Below, one piece after another: positions 32,775 through 40,898 of a DNA stretch of 64,000 nucleotides (position 1 is the first letter of the stretch; the number at the start of each line of letters is the position of its first letter). The position numbers were made by a program, and so were the translations under genes. This DNA comes from CAYPNF01 sp964411985 (GTDB lineage: Bacteria; Verrucomicrobiota; Verrucomicrobiia; Limisphaerales; J093). The notes under the pieces are model-generated. The model was given only the letters and a program-made list of their open reading frames with translations. It had not been told where the DNA came from and did not search any database. The stretch is from NCBI GenBank assembly GCA_964411985.1, contig CAYPNF010000032.1, forward strand, positions 1 to 64,000. The letters are read 5' to 3'.

Positions 32775-33788
32775 ATGCAGACTCAAGACCATCAAATACT
32801 CGACGTCCTCACACGCCAGGGCGTTCTCATTAAAGTCAGTGTCCATTATTGGCGCGGGTGCAATCGACTCAAGGCGGAGGATCTTGGATTGGATTCAACC
32901 CTGGTATCCGAGCGTCTCATCACGTTGGGGCAAAAGCGGCTGTTGCCCAAGGAAGCGCTCAAAGAGCTCGCGTTGGTGGAAGGCCGGGCCCATGCATTGG
33001 TTGACCAGAACACCTTTCCCTTCCTCAATGGGATCGCTCATTTCCTGCCCAATGGCAAACTGGGGGAAGTGTCATCGTCTTTGCAGGGATTGGAGGCCAG
33101 TTTCTGGGAAGCTAAACGCGACTTCATCCAGCAATATAGCCAGTTGCGCCAAGAAGCAGCGCAGGAATGGAGATCCATGGCCTCCAAGCTGGTAAGAGAC
33201 CCAGAAATAGTCGTCGCGAGAGTGGAAGCGTCATTCCCTATGGTTCATCGCCTCGACAAAATGTTCGGCTTCAACGTGAACCTGTTCCAGATCCGTTTGC
33301 CCGACCATGCCGCCATGGATGTCGTAGCGATGGAAGATCAGCGCGAGGTCATGGAAGCCAGACAAAAGGCAACTGAAGAGGCGGCGGCGAAAATAAGGCG
33401 AGAGACCGAGCAGTTTATCATGGAAGCTGTGGCCTCTATGCGTGAACAAACCGCCACCCTATGCGCCGACATGTTGGAATCGATCAATGGGTCGGAGGCA
33501 GGGGTGCATCAGAAAACGCTGAATCGTCTGAGCAAATTCATCGACCAATTCCGGCAAATGAACTTTGCTGGGGATAACGCCATGGACCAGCAATTGGAAG
33601 CAGTCAGGAAAGAGTTGCTCTCCAAAACAGCTGCGCAATACCGGGATAGTGCCTATGCCAGAACTCAATTGGTGGATGGCCTATCCAAACTCAGAGACAA
33701 AGCCGCCGAGCTAGCTAAGGCCGACGTCAGCCACATCGTGCAGAGATTTGGCGAACTAGGACGGCGGAAATTCACGCTGGCGGCATAA
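32775..33788 (+). CDS. DUF3150-like protein
   Basis: 337 residues with an AAAGGA ribosome binding site. The N-terminus reads LTRQGVLIKVSVHYWRGCNRLKAEDLGLDSTLVSERLITLGQKRLLPKEALKEL. That matches the layout of DUF3150 proteins: a short strand, W-x-G, a K-x-x-x-D-L-G-L motif, then L-x-x-x-G-x-K-R-x-x-P-x-x-x-L. The rest is strongly helical with a coiled-coil segment at about 185-225 and a C-terminal helical bundle. DUF3150 genes are known from phages and plasmids, frequently near AAA+ ATPase genes. Its function is unknown, and the assignment is from memory of the pattern. Confidence 0.6.
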   Translation: MQTQDHQILDVLTRQGVLIKVSVHYWRGCNRLKAEDLGLDSTLVSERLITLGQKRLLPKEALKELALVEGRAHALVDQNTFPFLNGIAHFLPNGKLGEVSSSLQGLEASFWEAKRDFIQQYSQLRQEAAQEWRSMASKLVRDPEIVVARVEASFPMVHRLDKMFGFNVNLFQIRLPDHAAMDVVAMEDQREVMEARQKATEEAAAKIRRETEQFIMEAVASMREQTATLCADMLESINGSEAGVHQKTLNRLSKFIDQFRQMNFAGDNAMDQQLEAVRKELLSKTAAQYRDSAYARTQLVDGLSKLRDKAAELAKADVSHIVQRFGELGRRKFTLAA

Positions 33789-34339
33789 ATATCCCCTTTC
33801 ACCTGCACCTTGGGCCAGAGGCCTTGGGTGTGGGTGAGGGGGGGGATTACAGCCAACCCTAGCCCCATGGAGAAGAACCAACTCATGCAAGAAAGCCATA
33901 AAGCTATAAAAGCCTGCACTTCTTAAACTTATTAACCAGGATTTCCTCTTAATCTCCTCTTAAGAAGTTTCAGAACCTAAGGCTTTATGGCTTTTATGGC
34001 TTTTTGCTCGTGTTTGGCTGAGTCGAGTTGCAATCCAGGGGTGCGGGGAGAAAACAGGCCAACCACCATCCCGGCAAGGTTACTTGCATGAGTCAGCGAG
34101 GGCAGATTCAGCGCCTAATCAGCCATAGAGACAAGGATTAGAAATATAAGATGCTGTGGTTGAAATACATGCGTAGAAACTGACCAATTCTGGACGTACG
34201 AACAAGTGGAAACTTGCCTCACTTAAGGGCAACAACCTGTCGGATTGACCAAGCTAACCTAGCTAACCTAGCTAATGGTTCAGCTTTTGGGAAAAAAAGT
34301 TCCTTTGATTCCAGAAAGTCAGAGTGCTAGCTAGGTTAC
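33789..34339. other. AT-rich intergenic region with inverted and direct repeats
   Basis: After an imperfect hairpin (about 33794-33846) come AAAGCCATAAAG (from about 33893) and, 80 bases on, CTTTATGGCTTTTATGGCTTTTT (ends about 34006). An inner pair ACTTCTTAAACTT / CTTAAGAAGTTT makes a long AT-rich cruciform-like structure. Around 34251-34275 AGCTAACCT is repeated in tandem, and its inverse CTAGCTAGGTTACCTAGG occurs at about 34327-34344. No gene is seen. The arrangement is reminiscent of an iteron/AT-rich origin or of a complex regulatory region. Confidence 0.5.
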
Positions 34340-34546
34340 CTAGGCAACATCACCCAACAACTTTGCAGGCTGACGCCATGAGGCTCCATTGCACGTTCGC
34401 TCAATGTCATTCATCATGCTCATGATCAACGTATTGCGAGGATAGCGTACATTCCTGATGGATCGGATCAACCCACGAAACAAAAGTGCAACACTCTGTT
34501 CATCAAATAGATACATCAGATTCTCAAGCACTCCAAACAAAGCCAC
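34340..34546 (-). CDS. Doubtful small protein
   Basis: 68 residues (MALFGVLENLMYLFDEQSVALL..., NTLIMSMMNDIERTCNGAS). Codon use and amino-acid composition are acceptable, but no family, no clear ribosome binding site and a 3' end inside the repeat region make it uncertain. Confidence 0.25.
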   Translation of the reverse strand: MALFGVLENLMYLFDEQSVALLFRGLIRSIRNVRYPRNTLIMSMMNDIERTCNGASWRQPAKLLGDVA

Positions 34547-34626
34547 AAACTAAAAACAGCGAACTTCCGGCCATTGCTCGTTTCTTGCGCTGCCAGAAGT
34601 CCGCCGTTGGATCGGGATCTTCTATT

Positions 34627-34968
34627 CTACTTCTTTTGCGTCCAGAGTTTTAAGAGTTTTTCCTCGAACTCCTGTTTGGCGTGGGCCGCGTGAACTTGCG
34701 CGATCTGCGATTGCCAGCACGCCATCATGCTTTCCAGCAAGGCGTCGGCGGCCTGCTCCATCATGGGGCCGTGCGCCTTCAGGATCTTTTGCTTCAGGAT
34801 TTCCACCTGCGCCTCGCGCATGGCTTGCTTGAACGAGGTTTGCCACATCTCCACCGCACTTTCAACCGGGCACTCGCTCTCGTCGGATTCGCACTCCGGC
34901 TTGCAGCATTCGGTGGATGTGCAACAGGAGGTTTCACATTGAGTATCGGTTTCACAGCACTTGCTCAT
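34627..34968 (-). CDS. Cys-rich small protein with helical C-terminus, probable metal binding
   Basis: 113 residues from ATG 34968, preceded by AAAGGTC. The first 40 residues contain eleven Cys (MSKCCETDTQCETSCCTSTE, then CCKPECESDESEC), a density typical of thiol metal-binding proteins. The rest is a continuous amphipathic helix region (VEMWQTSFKQAMREAQVEILKQKILKAHGPMMEQAADALLESMMACWQ). No family recognised. Metal storage or sensing is an inference from composition only. It stands alone on the minus strand. Confidence 0.6.
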   Translation of the reverse strand: MSKCCETDTQCETSCCTSTECCKPECESDESECPVESAVEMWQTSFKQAMREAQVEILKQKILKAHGPMMEQAADALLESMMACWQSQIAQVHAAHAKQEFEEKLLKLWTQKK

Positions 34969-35189
34969 ATTCTTGACCTTTCTTTTTCCCGGCGGATTTG
35001 GGTGATCGTAACGTCGCCGCGCCGGAAGGGGGCGCCAAGACGAGTATTCGCACCTGGTAGTGTGAATCAGATTGAAAGTACCACTGAGGATCTCGTTCGC
35101 AAGTGACCTTGCAGTGACAAACAAGGCGGCTAGGAATTGATTGACGCCAATGAGATCAACCACCTCTCTCCCCTAATGAATCAATCGAG

Positions 35190-35400
35190 CCATTGGTGGG
35201 ATTCAATACCGGGAATGGGTGAAGGGTATTGGTCTTTGCTCCTATGCCAATCCAGCCCCACCTTCGGCCATAATAGACCAGCGGGACCATGGCTTGGATT
35301 AAATAGAGGGAATGGATCCAGGGCATTGGTCTTTGCTCCTATCCCAATGAAGGGATGAATTGAGCCCCCTGGGCCTATTGAATCCTGGATTGAAATAGGG
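35190..35400. repeat. Tandem direct repeat of about 110 bases
   Basis: GGGAATGGGTGAAGGGTATTGGTC (from about 35212) recurs as GGGAATGGATCCAGGGCATTGGTC (from about 35309). Both continue CTTTGCTCCTAT.CCAAT, and a third partial copy (ATTGAAATAGGGAATG) is near 35389. The segments end in text related to the dispersed element at 2836 and 10275. No gene overlaps it. Confidence 0.55.
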
Positions 35401-35495
35401 AATGCGATGAGGTGGCATCTGACGCAAGTAGCAGGTCACCTCAATCGGTCGAGCGACTTGCTAGCCTGGCAGTCTGTCCTCGGCGCAACATTGTA

Positions 35496-35822
35496 TCATG
35501 GATAAGCCTCCATTCCCGCCTTCAGCGCGCCTTCAATCGTTCCATCCACCAAGTTGCTGCCAGGGAAAAACCACTCCTCTGGATCGTAGCGATCAGCGCT
35601 GTATTTGTAGATGGCAAACTCCCAAAGCCGCTTTCGTCGGTTGTAGTCCAACCGGCAAATGGGTCCAAGGTCGCCGAAATCCTCTCGGTCGAGGTAGAGA
35701 TACTTGCCCTTGAAGCGTGGGATGTAGCGGCACTCACTCCCAGCTAGTATTTCCTGGTTAAAACGCGCAATGGTAGACAGGGCCTCTTCTCTCGCCTCGA
35801 CCGGAATTGTATTTGCACTCAT
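35496..35822 (-). CDS. Cassette-type protein of unknown function
   Basis: 108 residues (MSANTIPVEAREEALSTIAR, then YLYLDREDFGDLGPICRLDY and FAIYKYSADRYDPEEWFFPG). It is soluble, with aromatic-rich beta strands and no recognised family. Size, lack of neighbours in its transcription unit and the attC site 41 bases upstream on the same strand mark it as an integron gene cassette. The attC that should close this cassette downstream was not identified. Confidence 0.6.
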   Translation of the reverse strand: MSANTIPVEAREEALSTIARFNQEILAGSECRYIPRFKGKYLYLDREDFGDLGPICRLDYNRRKRLWEFAIYKYSADRYDPEEWFFPGSNLVDGTIEGALKAGMEAYP

Positions 35823-35862
35823 TTCGTAATCGGATTGAATGGCTGAACTTGCTCAGGATTCG

Positions 35863-35955
35863 ACAGAACGCTCCAGATCAGCGACCCGGCGCCACTGATC
35901 CTCAATTGTCAACCAGAACGCCACCGCCGGGTTCGCCGCATCTGGCTTGTTGGGC
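35863..35955 (-). other. Integron attC site (minus orientation)
   Basis: On the minus strand: core GCCCAAC (35949-35955), left arm GGCGAACCCGGCG, right arm CGCCGGGTCGCTG, core GTTCTGT (35863-35869). The arms pair with a single extra A on the left, the usual extrahelical base. Length 93 bases. It lies 7 bases after the stop of the gene at 35963. Confidence 0.8.
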
Positions 35956-35962
35956 CTGCTTT

Positions 35963-36391
35963 TCATCGAAGAACACTGAAGCTCCAAGATTCAGCATCAC
36001 ACTCGAACTCCTCGTCGCGGAAATAAAACAGGAAATGTTTCTGAGTATCTGTCTTGGGGCCAACCTCAACCCAGTCGTCGCCACACTGCTCAAGCAAAAG
36101 ATCGCCGCTCACCTCGTAAAACTCACCCCACACGGGTGCGAGTTTGCTGAACCGACATTGGCCACGATACCAACCTTCGTCATTTACGGAACCTAGTCGA
36201 TACCGCCGACAATTGCGGAAGCGAAGCTGGCCGACATCATCTTCCTTGAACTGTGGGTAAAGCCACGGATTCAGAAGAAACGAAAGCACAACATCGAGCT
36301 CCCAGACTTGCACCTGCGGGTTCGGGGCATTCGGCTCCGCATTCCAGTCCGAATTCAGCTTTGAGAAGGTGGTGCTCACTTCGGTGCCCAA
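35963..36391 (-). CDS. Cassette-type protein of unknown function
   Basis: 142 residues when started at TTG 36391; a GTG at 36379 is an alternative. Features: VWELDVVLSFLLNPWLYPQF, LRFRNCRRYRLGSVNDEGWYRGQCRFS, WGEFYEVSGDLLLEQCGDDW. A beta-rich soluble protein, no family recognised. Directly at its start the minus strand carries GTTGGGC (36386-36392), a perfect GTTRRRY core, and an attC follows its stop. It is therefore a complete gene cassette, oriented away from the 37-41 kb operon. Confidence 0.65.
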   Translation of the reverse strand: MGTEVSTTFSKLNSDWNAEPNAPNPQVQVWELDVVLSFLLNPWLYPQFKEDDVGQLRFRNCRRYRLGSVNDEGWYRGQCRFSKLAPVWGEFYEVSGDLLLEQCGDDWVEVGPKTDTQKHFLFYFRDEEFECDAESWSFSVLR

Positions 36392-36760
36392 CCATTTGAT
36401 TCAACGAACCAGCGGTTCGTGTAATAACCCTGCCTCTTCTTCTTCATAAGCCTCTCACGTTGAAGTAATTATACGATACTCACTCGCAAGTTCAAGTACG
36501 AAGAAAAGGCCCCCTTGCGCAGCAGATACCATTTCGCGGTCATGGTTCGTATATTGACCCATGCAAATCCAACGCGCAATCCATTCAGAACGCGAGACTT
36601 GCAGACGTAAACATCTTTCGATCACCCCCAAAACACCTACGCCGACTGGATTCGACACTCCAGCCTCTTCCTTTGAGGCCAGTAAACGGCTCACCTTGCC
36701 GCCCGACGATTCGACGGGAGCAACGGTAGGAGTGATTCATCGCAAACATCACGTCCCTTG

Positions 36761-37120
36761 TTACGACGACCTTGCCCGTGGCTTGTTGACCTTCTCAGCC
36801 TTCACTGGTTTTCCTTTGGCTAAGGTCCGATGCCTAGGTTTGTCTGCGGCATCGACCTCAAGGATCCTAACCTGGATCACGTCGCCAACTTTCAGCCGCG
36901 TTACACTCTTCCAGCTGAGATGCACATTTTTCTTGGAGTCCGGTCCGCTGGTTAACCCTCCCACTGAGTACATCAGGTCGCGACCCTCCCTCCTGCGCTT
37001 GGGGACGGATTTGTTGCCCAGCTTTCCTACTGCCGTTACGTGAGCACTGAGCACACCTAGATCCTCGGCCCCTGCGATACAAACCCTCTTCCCATTGCGC
37101 GACACTTCAAAGGCGATCAT
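36761..37120 (-). CDS. Conserved hypothetical protein, KOW/beta-type C-terminus
   Basis: 119 residues from ATG 37120 (MIAFEVSRNGKRVCIAGAEDLGVLSAHVTAV). The central part holds MYSVGGLTSGPDSKKNVHLSWKSVTRLKVGDVIQVRILEVDAADKPRHR, a pattern shared by a widespread group of small hypothetical proteins in planctomycetes and other environmental bacteria. These pair an IxFEVSxNGKRVCxAG start with an LxVGDxVxIRxLExDxADxP segment. Such genes are often found as cassettes or single gene gains. No role is known. Confidence 0.65.
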   Translation of the reverse strand: MIAFEVSRNGKRVCIAGAEDLGVLSAHVTAVGKLGNKSVPKRRREGRDLMYSVGGLTSGPDSKKNVHLSWKSVTRLKVGDVIQVRILEVDAADKPRHRTLAKGKPVKAEKVNKPRARSS

Positions 37121-37268
37121 TTGCCGCACGATAAGCCTCTCAGAATGTGCCGGCAACCCGGTATTCCAGTCCCCTTTGCGCCAGGATGACTTATAGGGCA
37201 CTTTGATTGCCTTCTCTTGGTATTGGATACCCCCCTTTCCCCATAGTCCCTCAACCCATAATAAATAC

Positions 37269-37646
37269 ATGTCACACTTCACCACCATCCATACCCAAAT
37301 CAAAGACATAGCCGCCTTACGCTCTGCATTGGGAGAAATGGGCTACGCCCTCCTTCCTCATGCCCAAGCTAGAGGCTACTACAACCAAACAACCGCAGGC
37401 GATTACGTCATCAAGCTCAACGGCCCTTATGACATCGCTTTGAACCACCAACCTGATGGTACCTTTGGCCTCACCACCGATTGGTACGCCGGGCACGTAG
37501 AAAAGGAGGTTGGATCCAACTACGCCAAGTTGGTCCAACTCTATGGCGTTCATAAGGCGATGTTGGAGGCTCGCAAAAAGGGCTATGCCGTGCAACGGAA
37601 GCAACAACCCAATGGTGCCATCAAACTAACGATCACCGGCATATAA
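37269..37646 (+). CDS. ycf35-like: DUF1257 family protein (Ycf35-like)
   Basis: 125 residues starting MSHFTTIHTQIKDIAALRSALGEMGY. This is the diagnostic MSHF-x-T-x-x-T-x-x-x-D start of DUF1257, the family of the algal plastid and cyanobacterial protein Ycf35. The later segment GDYVIKLNGPYDIALN is followed by FGLTTDWYAGHVEKEVG (the WYAGHVE region) and KLVQLYGVHK, which match the family order. Length is normal. Function of the family is unknown. It is the first gene of a three-gene plus-strand operon with DUF2997 and, farther down, a Ycf46-type ATPase. Confidence 0.85.
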   Translation: MSHFTTIHTQIKDIAALRSALGEMGYALLPHAQARGYYNQTTAGDYVIKLNGPYDIALNHQPDGTFGLTTDWYAGHVEKEVGSNYAKLVQLYGVHKAMLEARKKGYAVQRKQQPNGAIKLTITGI

Positions 37647-37657
37647 AGGAGGTCATC

Positions 37658-37858
37658 ATGAAATCCAATCGAACCATCGAAATCACAGTGTCGCCAATTG
37701 GCGACATTACTATCAACGCCCTGGGCTTCAAGGGAGCGGATTGCGAAAAAGCAACCCAGTTTCTGGAAGAGGCTCTGGGCAAAATCGGTGCCAGAGAACG
37801 AAAGCCTGAGTACCTGCTGGGCGGCACCGCAGTGAGGCAGCAAAGGATCCAATCATGA
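37658..37858 (+). CDS. DUF2997 family protein
   Basis: 66 residues with a strong AAAGGAGG ribosome binding site. TIEITVSPIGDITINALGFKGADCEKATQFLEEALGKI is the complete DUF2997 pattern: a strand pair xIxVSPxGxxxxxxxGFxG, then a Cys, then a helix with xFLEEALG. It lies 11 bases after the DUF1257 gene, the same pairing as in cyanobacteria. A small alpha-beta protein that may bind a partner or metal; function unknown. Confidence 0.85.
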   Translation: MKSNRTIEITVSPIGDITINALGFKGADCEKATQFLEEALGKIGARERKPEYLLGGTAVRQQRIQS

Positions 37859-38088
37859 GGACCGCAACGTTGACGTTTGGTCCAGATGGCGTAGGACATT
37901 GTTTCCATACCGACGCCATTCGATTGCAAGAGATTGGTACCCTGGTTGTCTCCAGGGCCACGACGATTGAATTCAATGGAGCCAAGCAGCTATGGCAGGT
38001 GGTCAACAATGACGGCCACATCCTCTACGAACATTCATCCCGCCAAGCGTGCATCCAGTGGGAACAAATAGAGTTCAATGCAGCCTGA
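37855..38088 (+). CDS. Small protein coupled to DUF2997
   Basis: 77 residues, start overlapping the previous stop (ATGA). A beta-rich protein (TLTFGPDGVGHCFHTDAI, RATTIEFNGAKQLWQVVNNDGHILYEHSSRQACIQWEQ) resembling stand-alone small beta proteins that sit in this position next to DUF1257/DUF2997 genes. No formal family recognised. Coupling indicates that it acts with the two upstream products. Confidence 0.6.
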   Translation: MRTATLTFGPDGVGHCFHTDAIRLQEIGTLVVSRATTIEFNGAKQLWQVVNNDGHILYEHSSRQACIQWEQIEFNAA

Positions 38089-38574
38089 TCACTTGGCTTC
38101 GGGCTCACGCACCTCGAGGGCTGGGCGGCGATGGATTTCCTCCTCCGGGACGAATTCTATTCGCATGCCCCAGCCTGCGTAGGTGGCCAACATCCTTGCA
38201 AACTCCTTGGGTGATAATTCCTGGTCGTCGATGTCAATGACAGCTTCCCCGTTTTCGTCATCACTGATGAGGCATCGTAACACGGACCCTCTTGGCGTCC
38301 ATTGACCACTTCGGGGATGATACTCAATCTGGGATGTGCCCAAGGGAACCTCGACCGCCACGTGCTTGTATTGGGCCGCCAGTTGGGCTTGTGCAAGCAG
38401 GGTGTCATTGAACAAATCCAAGATTTCCTGGTCGGACATGTCCTTGAGGTCGGGGCCTATGCTCAGGTGCGTTGTCATGATCCCTTCCTCCTTGTAAGCG
38501 ATGATGGCGGTGTCGTTCTCTCGCGTGATCGTCACTTCGTCTAGCCGGGCAATGTATCGGGCTTTGCGTTTCAT
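38089..38574 (-). CDS. Conserved hypothetical protein of the Ycf35/Ycf46 cluster
   Basis: 161 residues from ATG 38574 (MKRKARYIARLDEVTITRENDTAII). The segments THLSIGPDLKDMSDQEILDLFNDTL, AVEVPLGTSQIEYHPRSGQWTPRGSVLRCLI and FARMLATYAGWGMRIEFVPEEEI are recognisable from a widespread family of hypothetical proteins in environmental bacteria (Nitrospira, planctomycetes). It is transcribed against the operon and sits between the DUF2997 unit and the AAA+ gene. Function unknown. The first 29 codons of the longer frame do not look coding. Confidence 0.65.
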   Translation of the reverse strand: MKRKARYIARLDEVTITRENDTAIIAYKEEGIMTTHLSIGPDLKDMSDQEILDLFNDTLLAQAQLAAQYKHVAVEVPLGTSQIEYHPRSGQWTPRGSVLRCLISDDENGEAVIDIDDQELSPKEFARMLATYAGWGMRIEFVPEEEIHRRPALEVREPEAK

Positions 38575-38785
38575 CTGCAGGGCCAAATACACCGGCCACA
38601 TGGATCGAGTCAACGCCCTTCTGCAAGATTCATGGATACACGAAACAATGCTGTAAAACATCCCACGAAATAGCGTGATAAAACTACTCCATCGAATCCG
38701 ATCGCTACCCCTGGGGCAACAATACGGTGGAGGTGGTCAGCCCCATTTTAGTCAACCGCAGAGCAAATCAAACAAATCCATAAAC

Positions 38786-40279
38786 ATGAAAGCAAACATC
38801 ATCAACTACATCCGAGCTGGGTATCCAGGCCTTTACATCGTGTCTGGAGAGCATCAGCGCGTGGAGGCTGAATTGAAGGCCATCGGCGCCCAATTGAGCC
38901 ATCACGTACTGTCTTGGTCCATTACCGAAGGTCTCATTGACACCCACTCCCATCATCATACCGCAGCCAATGATCCACTGGAACTATTGGATGCCATCAA
39001 CGACATCAAAGACCCATCCATCATCCTCTTGCGCGACTTCCATCTGTACCTGGCTGACCCCAATCCCATCCTGGTGGCCAAGCTAAAGGATGCCTTAACT
39101 GCTGGGAAAACCAAGGGGGTGACGATCCTCATCCTGGGTTGTCGCCTATGCTTGCCACCGGAACTGGAGAGAGAAGTGACGGTGGTGGAGTATGCGTTGC
39201 CGGATCGGGACCAGCTGGACAAAGTATTGGATGGGATTTTGGATTCCGCCGATGTTTCAGCCACCTCAAGTGAAAGAGATTCGATCCTGAATGCGGTCAG
39301 TGGGCTGACCTGCATGGAGGCTGAGAATTGCTTTGCCTTGTCAGTGGTGGAAGCCAAGAAAGTCGATGCCATGATCGTAGCCAGGGAAAAGGCGCAGACC
39401 CTCAAGAAGGGTGGGCTATTGGAGATCATCGAGGCCAAGGAGGACCTGGATTCCATCGGAGGCCTGGACCTCTTGAAAGCGTGGCTCTTGAAAAGGAGGA
39501 ATGCGTTCAGCGAGGCTGCCAGGGAATATGGGCTGCCAACCGTGAAGGGCCTTCTGATCCTAGGGATCGCTGGCACAGGCAAAAGCATCTGCGCCAAAGC
39601 GACCGCCAAGTGTTTTGGCATCCCACTGGTCAAGCTTGATGCCGGAAGAATCTTCGCTGGCCTGGTGGGTCAATCCGAAGCGAACCTGAGGTCTGTGATG
39701 CAAACGGCCGAAGCCATAGCGCCCTGCTGCCTTTGGATTGACGAATTGGATAAAGCGTTCGCTGGCAGCAAATCCTCTGGGTCAACCGATGGAGGCACAT
39801 CCGCAAGAGTCTTTGGTTCCTTCCTGAGTTGGATGCAGGAGAAAGTAGCGCCCGTATTTGTCGTTGCCACCGCGAACGACGTGACGCAATTGCCCCCTGA
39901 ATTCCTGCGCAAGGGCCGATGGGACGAATTGTTCTTTGTTGATCTTCCCAAGGAGCAAGAGCGCAAGTCCATCTGGGAAATCGTCATCAAGAAACACCAG
40001 CGAAACCCGAAGGACTACGATCTGGCCCAGCTAGCCCGGATCACAGAGGGACTCACCGGCAGCGAAATCGAACAAGTGTTCGTCGAAGGCCTCTACGTGG
40101 CTTTTGACGCAAAAACCGAACCAGGAGATCTCACATTGGCAGAGGTCTTGAATGAAACCGTGCCGCTGTCCAAGCTGATGGCGGAACAAATCACCCACCT
40201 GCGAACCTGGGCTAAAGGAAGAGCCCGCCATGCAACCACGCAGCCAACCGACAAAGGAACCAGACGCCTGGCTGCATAA
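38786..40279 (+). CDS. ycf46-like: Ycf46-type AAA+ ATPase
   Basis: 497 residues from ATG 38786. The N-terminal about 200 residues (NYIRAGYPGLYIVSGEHQRVEAEL, then DPSIILLRDFHLYLADP) form the degenerate AAA-like domain peculiar to Ycf46, followed by a standard classic-clade AAA+ module. Walker A is GIAGTGKS (260-267), Walker B CLWIDELDKAF (Asp319-Glu320), sensor 1 ATAND, and the second-region FLRKGRWDELFFVDLP with the FDE-like motif. C-terminal ARITEGLTGSEIEQVF completes it. Length matches cyanobacterial Ycf46 (about 500). Ycf46 has been linked to CO2-related photosynthesis regulation in cyanobacteria; that role cannot apply here. Confidence 0.9.
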   Translation: MKANIINYIRAGYPGLYIVSGEHQRVEAELKAIGAQLSHHVLSWSITEGLIDTHSHHHTAANDPLELLDAINDIKDPSIILLRDFHLYLADPNPILVAKLKDALTAGKTKGVTILILGCRLCLPPELEREVTVVEYALPDRDQLDKVLDGILDSADVSATSSERDSILNAVSGLTCMEAENCFALSVVEAKKVDAMIVAREKAQTLKKGGLLEIIEAKEDLDSIGGLDLLKAWLLKRRNAFSEAAREYGLPTVKGLLILGIAGTGKSICAKATAKCFGIPLVKLDAGRIFAGLVGQSEANLRSVMQTAEAIAPCCLWIDELDKAFAGSKSSGSTDGGTSARVFGSFLSWMQEKVAPVFVVATANDVTQLPPEFLRKGRWDELFFVDLPKEQERKSIWEIVIKKHQRNPKDYDLAQLARITEGLTGSEIEQVFVEGLYVAFDAKTEPGDLTLAEVLNETVPLSKLMAEQITHLRTWAKGRARHATTQPTDKGTRRLAA

Positions 40280-40328
40280 AGAGACAAAGAGAGGGAGACG
40301 CGCAAGCGCATTTCCTTTTCTTTAACTC

Positions 40329-40898
40329 TCAATAGAGATCATACATCGACTCCTGACCCAGGTGGCGGACATATTTCTTCACCAGCAAGGGCAACGACTT
40401 GGGACCCTCGCCAACCGAAATCCAGTCATCAACTGACCCCCTGAAGCAATATCGCTCCACCACAAACACCCGCTTCTTTGGCTCAACCAAGAGGAACCGC
40501 AGCACCGCCTGATAATTGCTGCTCTTGATCACCTGCTGCTTTATGGATTGGGCACTTACCCAGGGCAGCATTGATTTGAACCCCTCCAAATCCTGACAGG
40601 CTTCATGGACGATGATCATATTCTTTTTGATCTCCACCTTGTAGCGCCATTCTTCTGCATGAGATTTCAGCGCCTCTTGGACCAAACTCAATTCGACCGC
40701 CGTAATCACCTGTGCCCTCTTCCTCCGCAAAAACACTTGTCCACCAACACTTTCATAGATCTCAAACCCAGCTGGTATGGCCTCTACTATTGGCCCCTCT
40801 GAATCCTGTGCGAAGAAGTAGTTCAATTTCCCAGTCTTTGTTGGTTTGACGTGGAGGTAGTAAGGTTTGCCTGACCTTGAGATGTGACTGATGCCCAT
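40329..40898 (-). CDS. Conserved hypothetical protein
   Basis: 189 residues (MGISHISRSGKPYYLHVKPTKTGKLNYFFAQ). The start with GKPYYLHVxxTKTGKxxYxFxQ, a following EIPxGxEIYE-like segment (EAIPAGFEIYESVGGQVFLRRKR) and the LVEPKKRVFVVERYCFRGSVDDWI segment are shared by a group of hypothetical proteins distributed in many bacterial phyla. Function unknown. It is convergent with the AAA+ gene and separated by 50 bases. Confidence 0.65.
   Translation of the reverse strand: MGISHISRSGKPYYLHVKPTKTGKLNYFFAQDSEGPIVEAIPAGFEIYESVGGQVFLRRKRAQVITAVELSLVQEALKSHAEEWRYKVEIKKNMIIVHEACQDLEGFKSMLPWVSAQSIKQQVIKSSNYQAVLRFLLVEPKKRVFVVERYCFRGSVDDWISVGEGPKSLPLLVKKYVRHLGQESMYDLY

Noticed and set aside
36455..36694. 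Minus-strand 79-codon frame
   Set aside because: No ribosome binding site or family pattern. It ends in the ATCGTATAAT sequence upstream of a cassette gene and is more likely intergenic.
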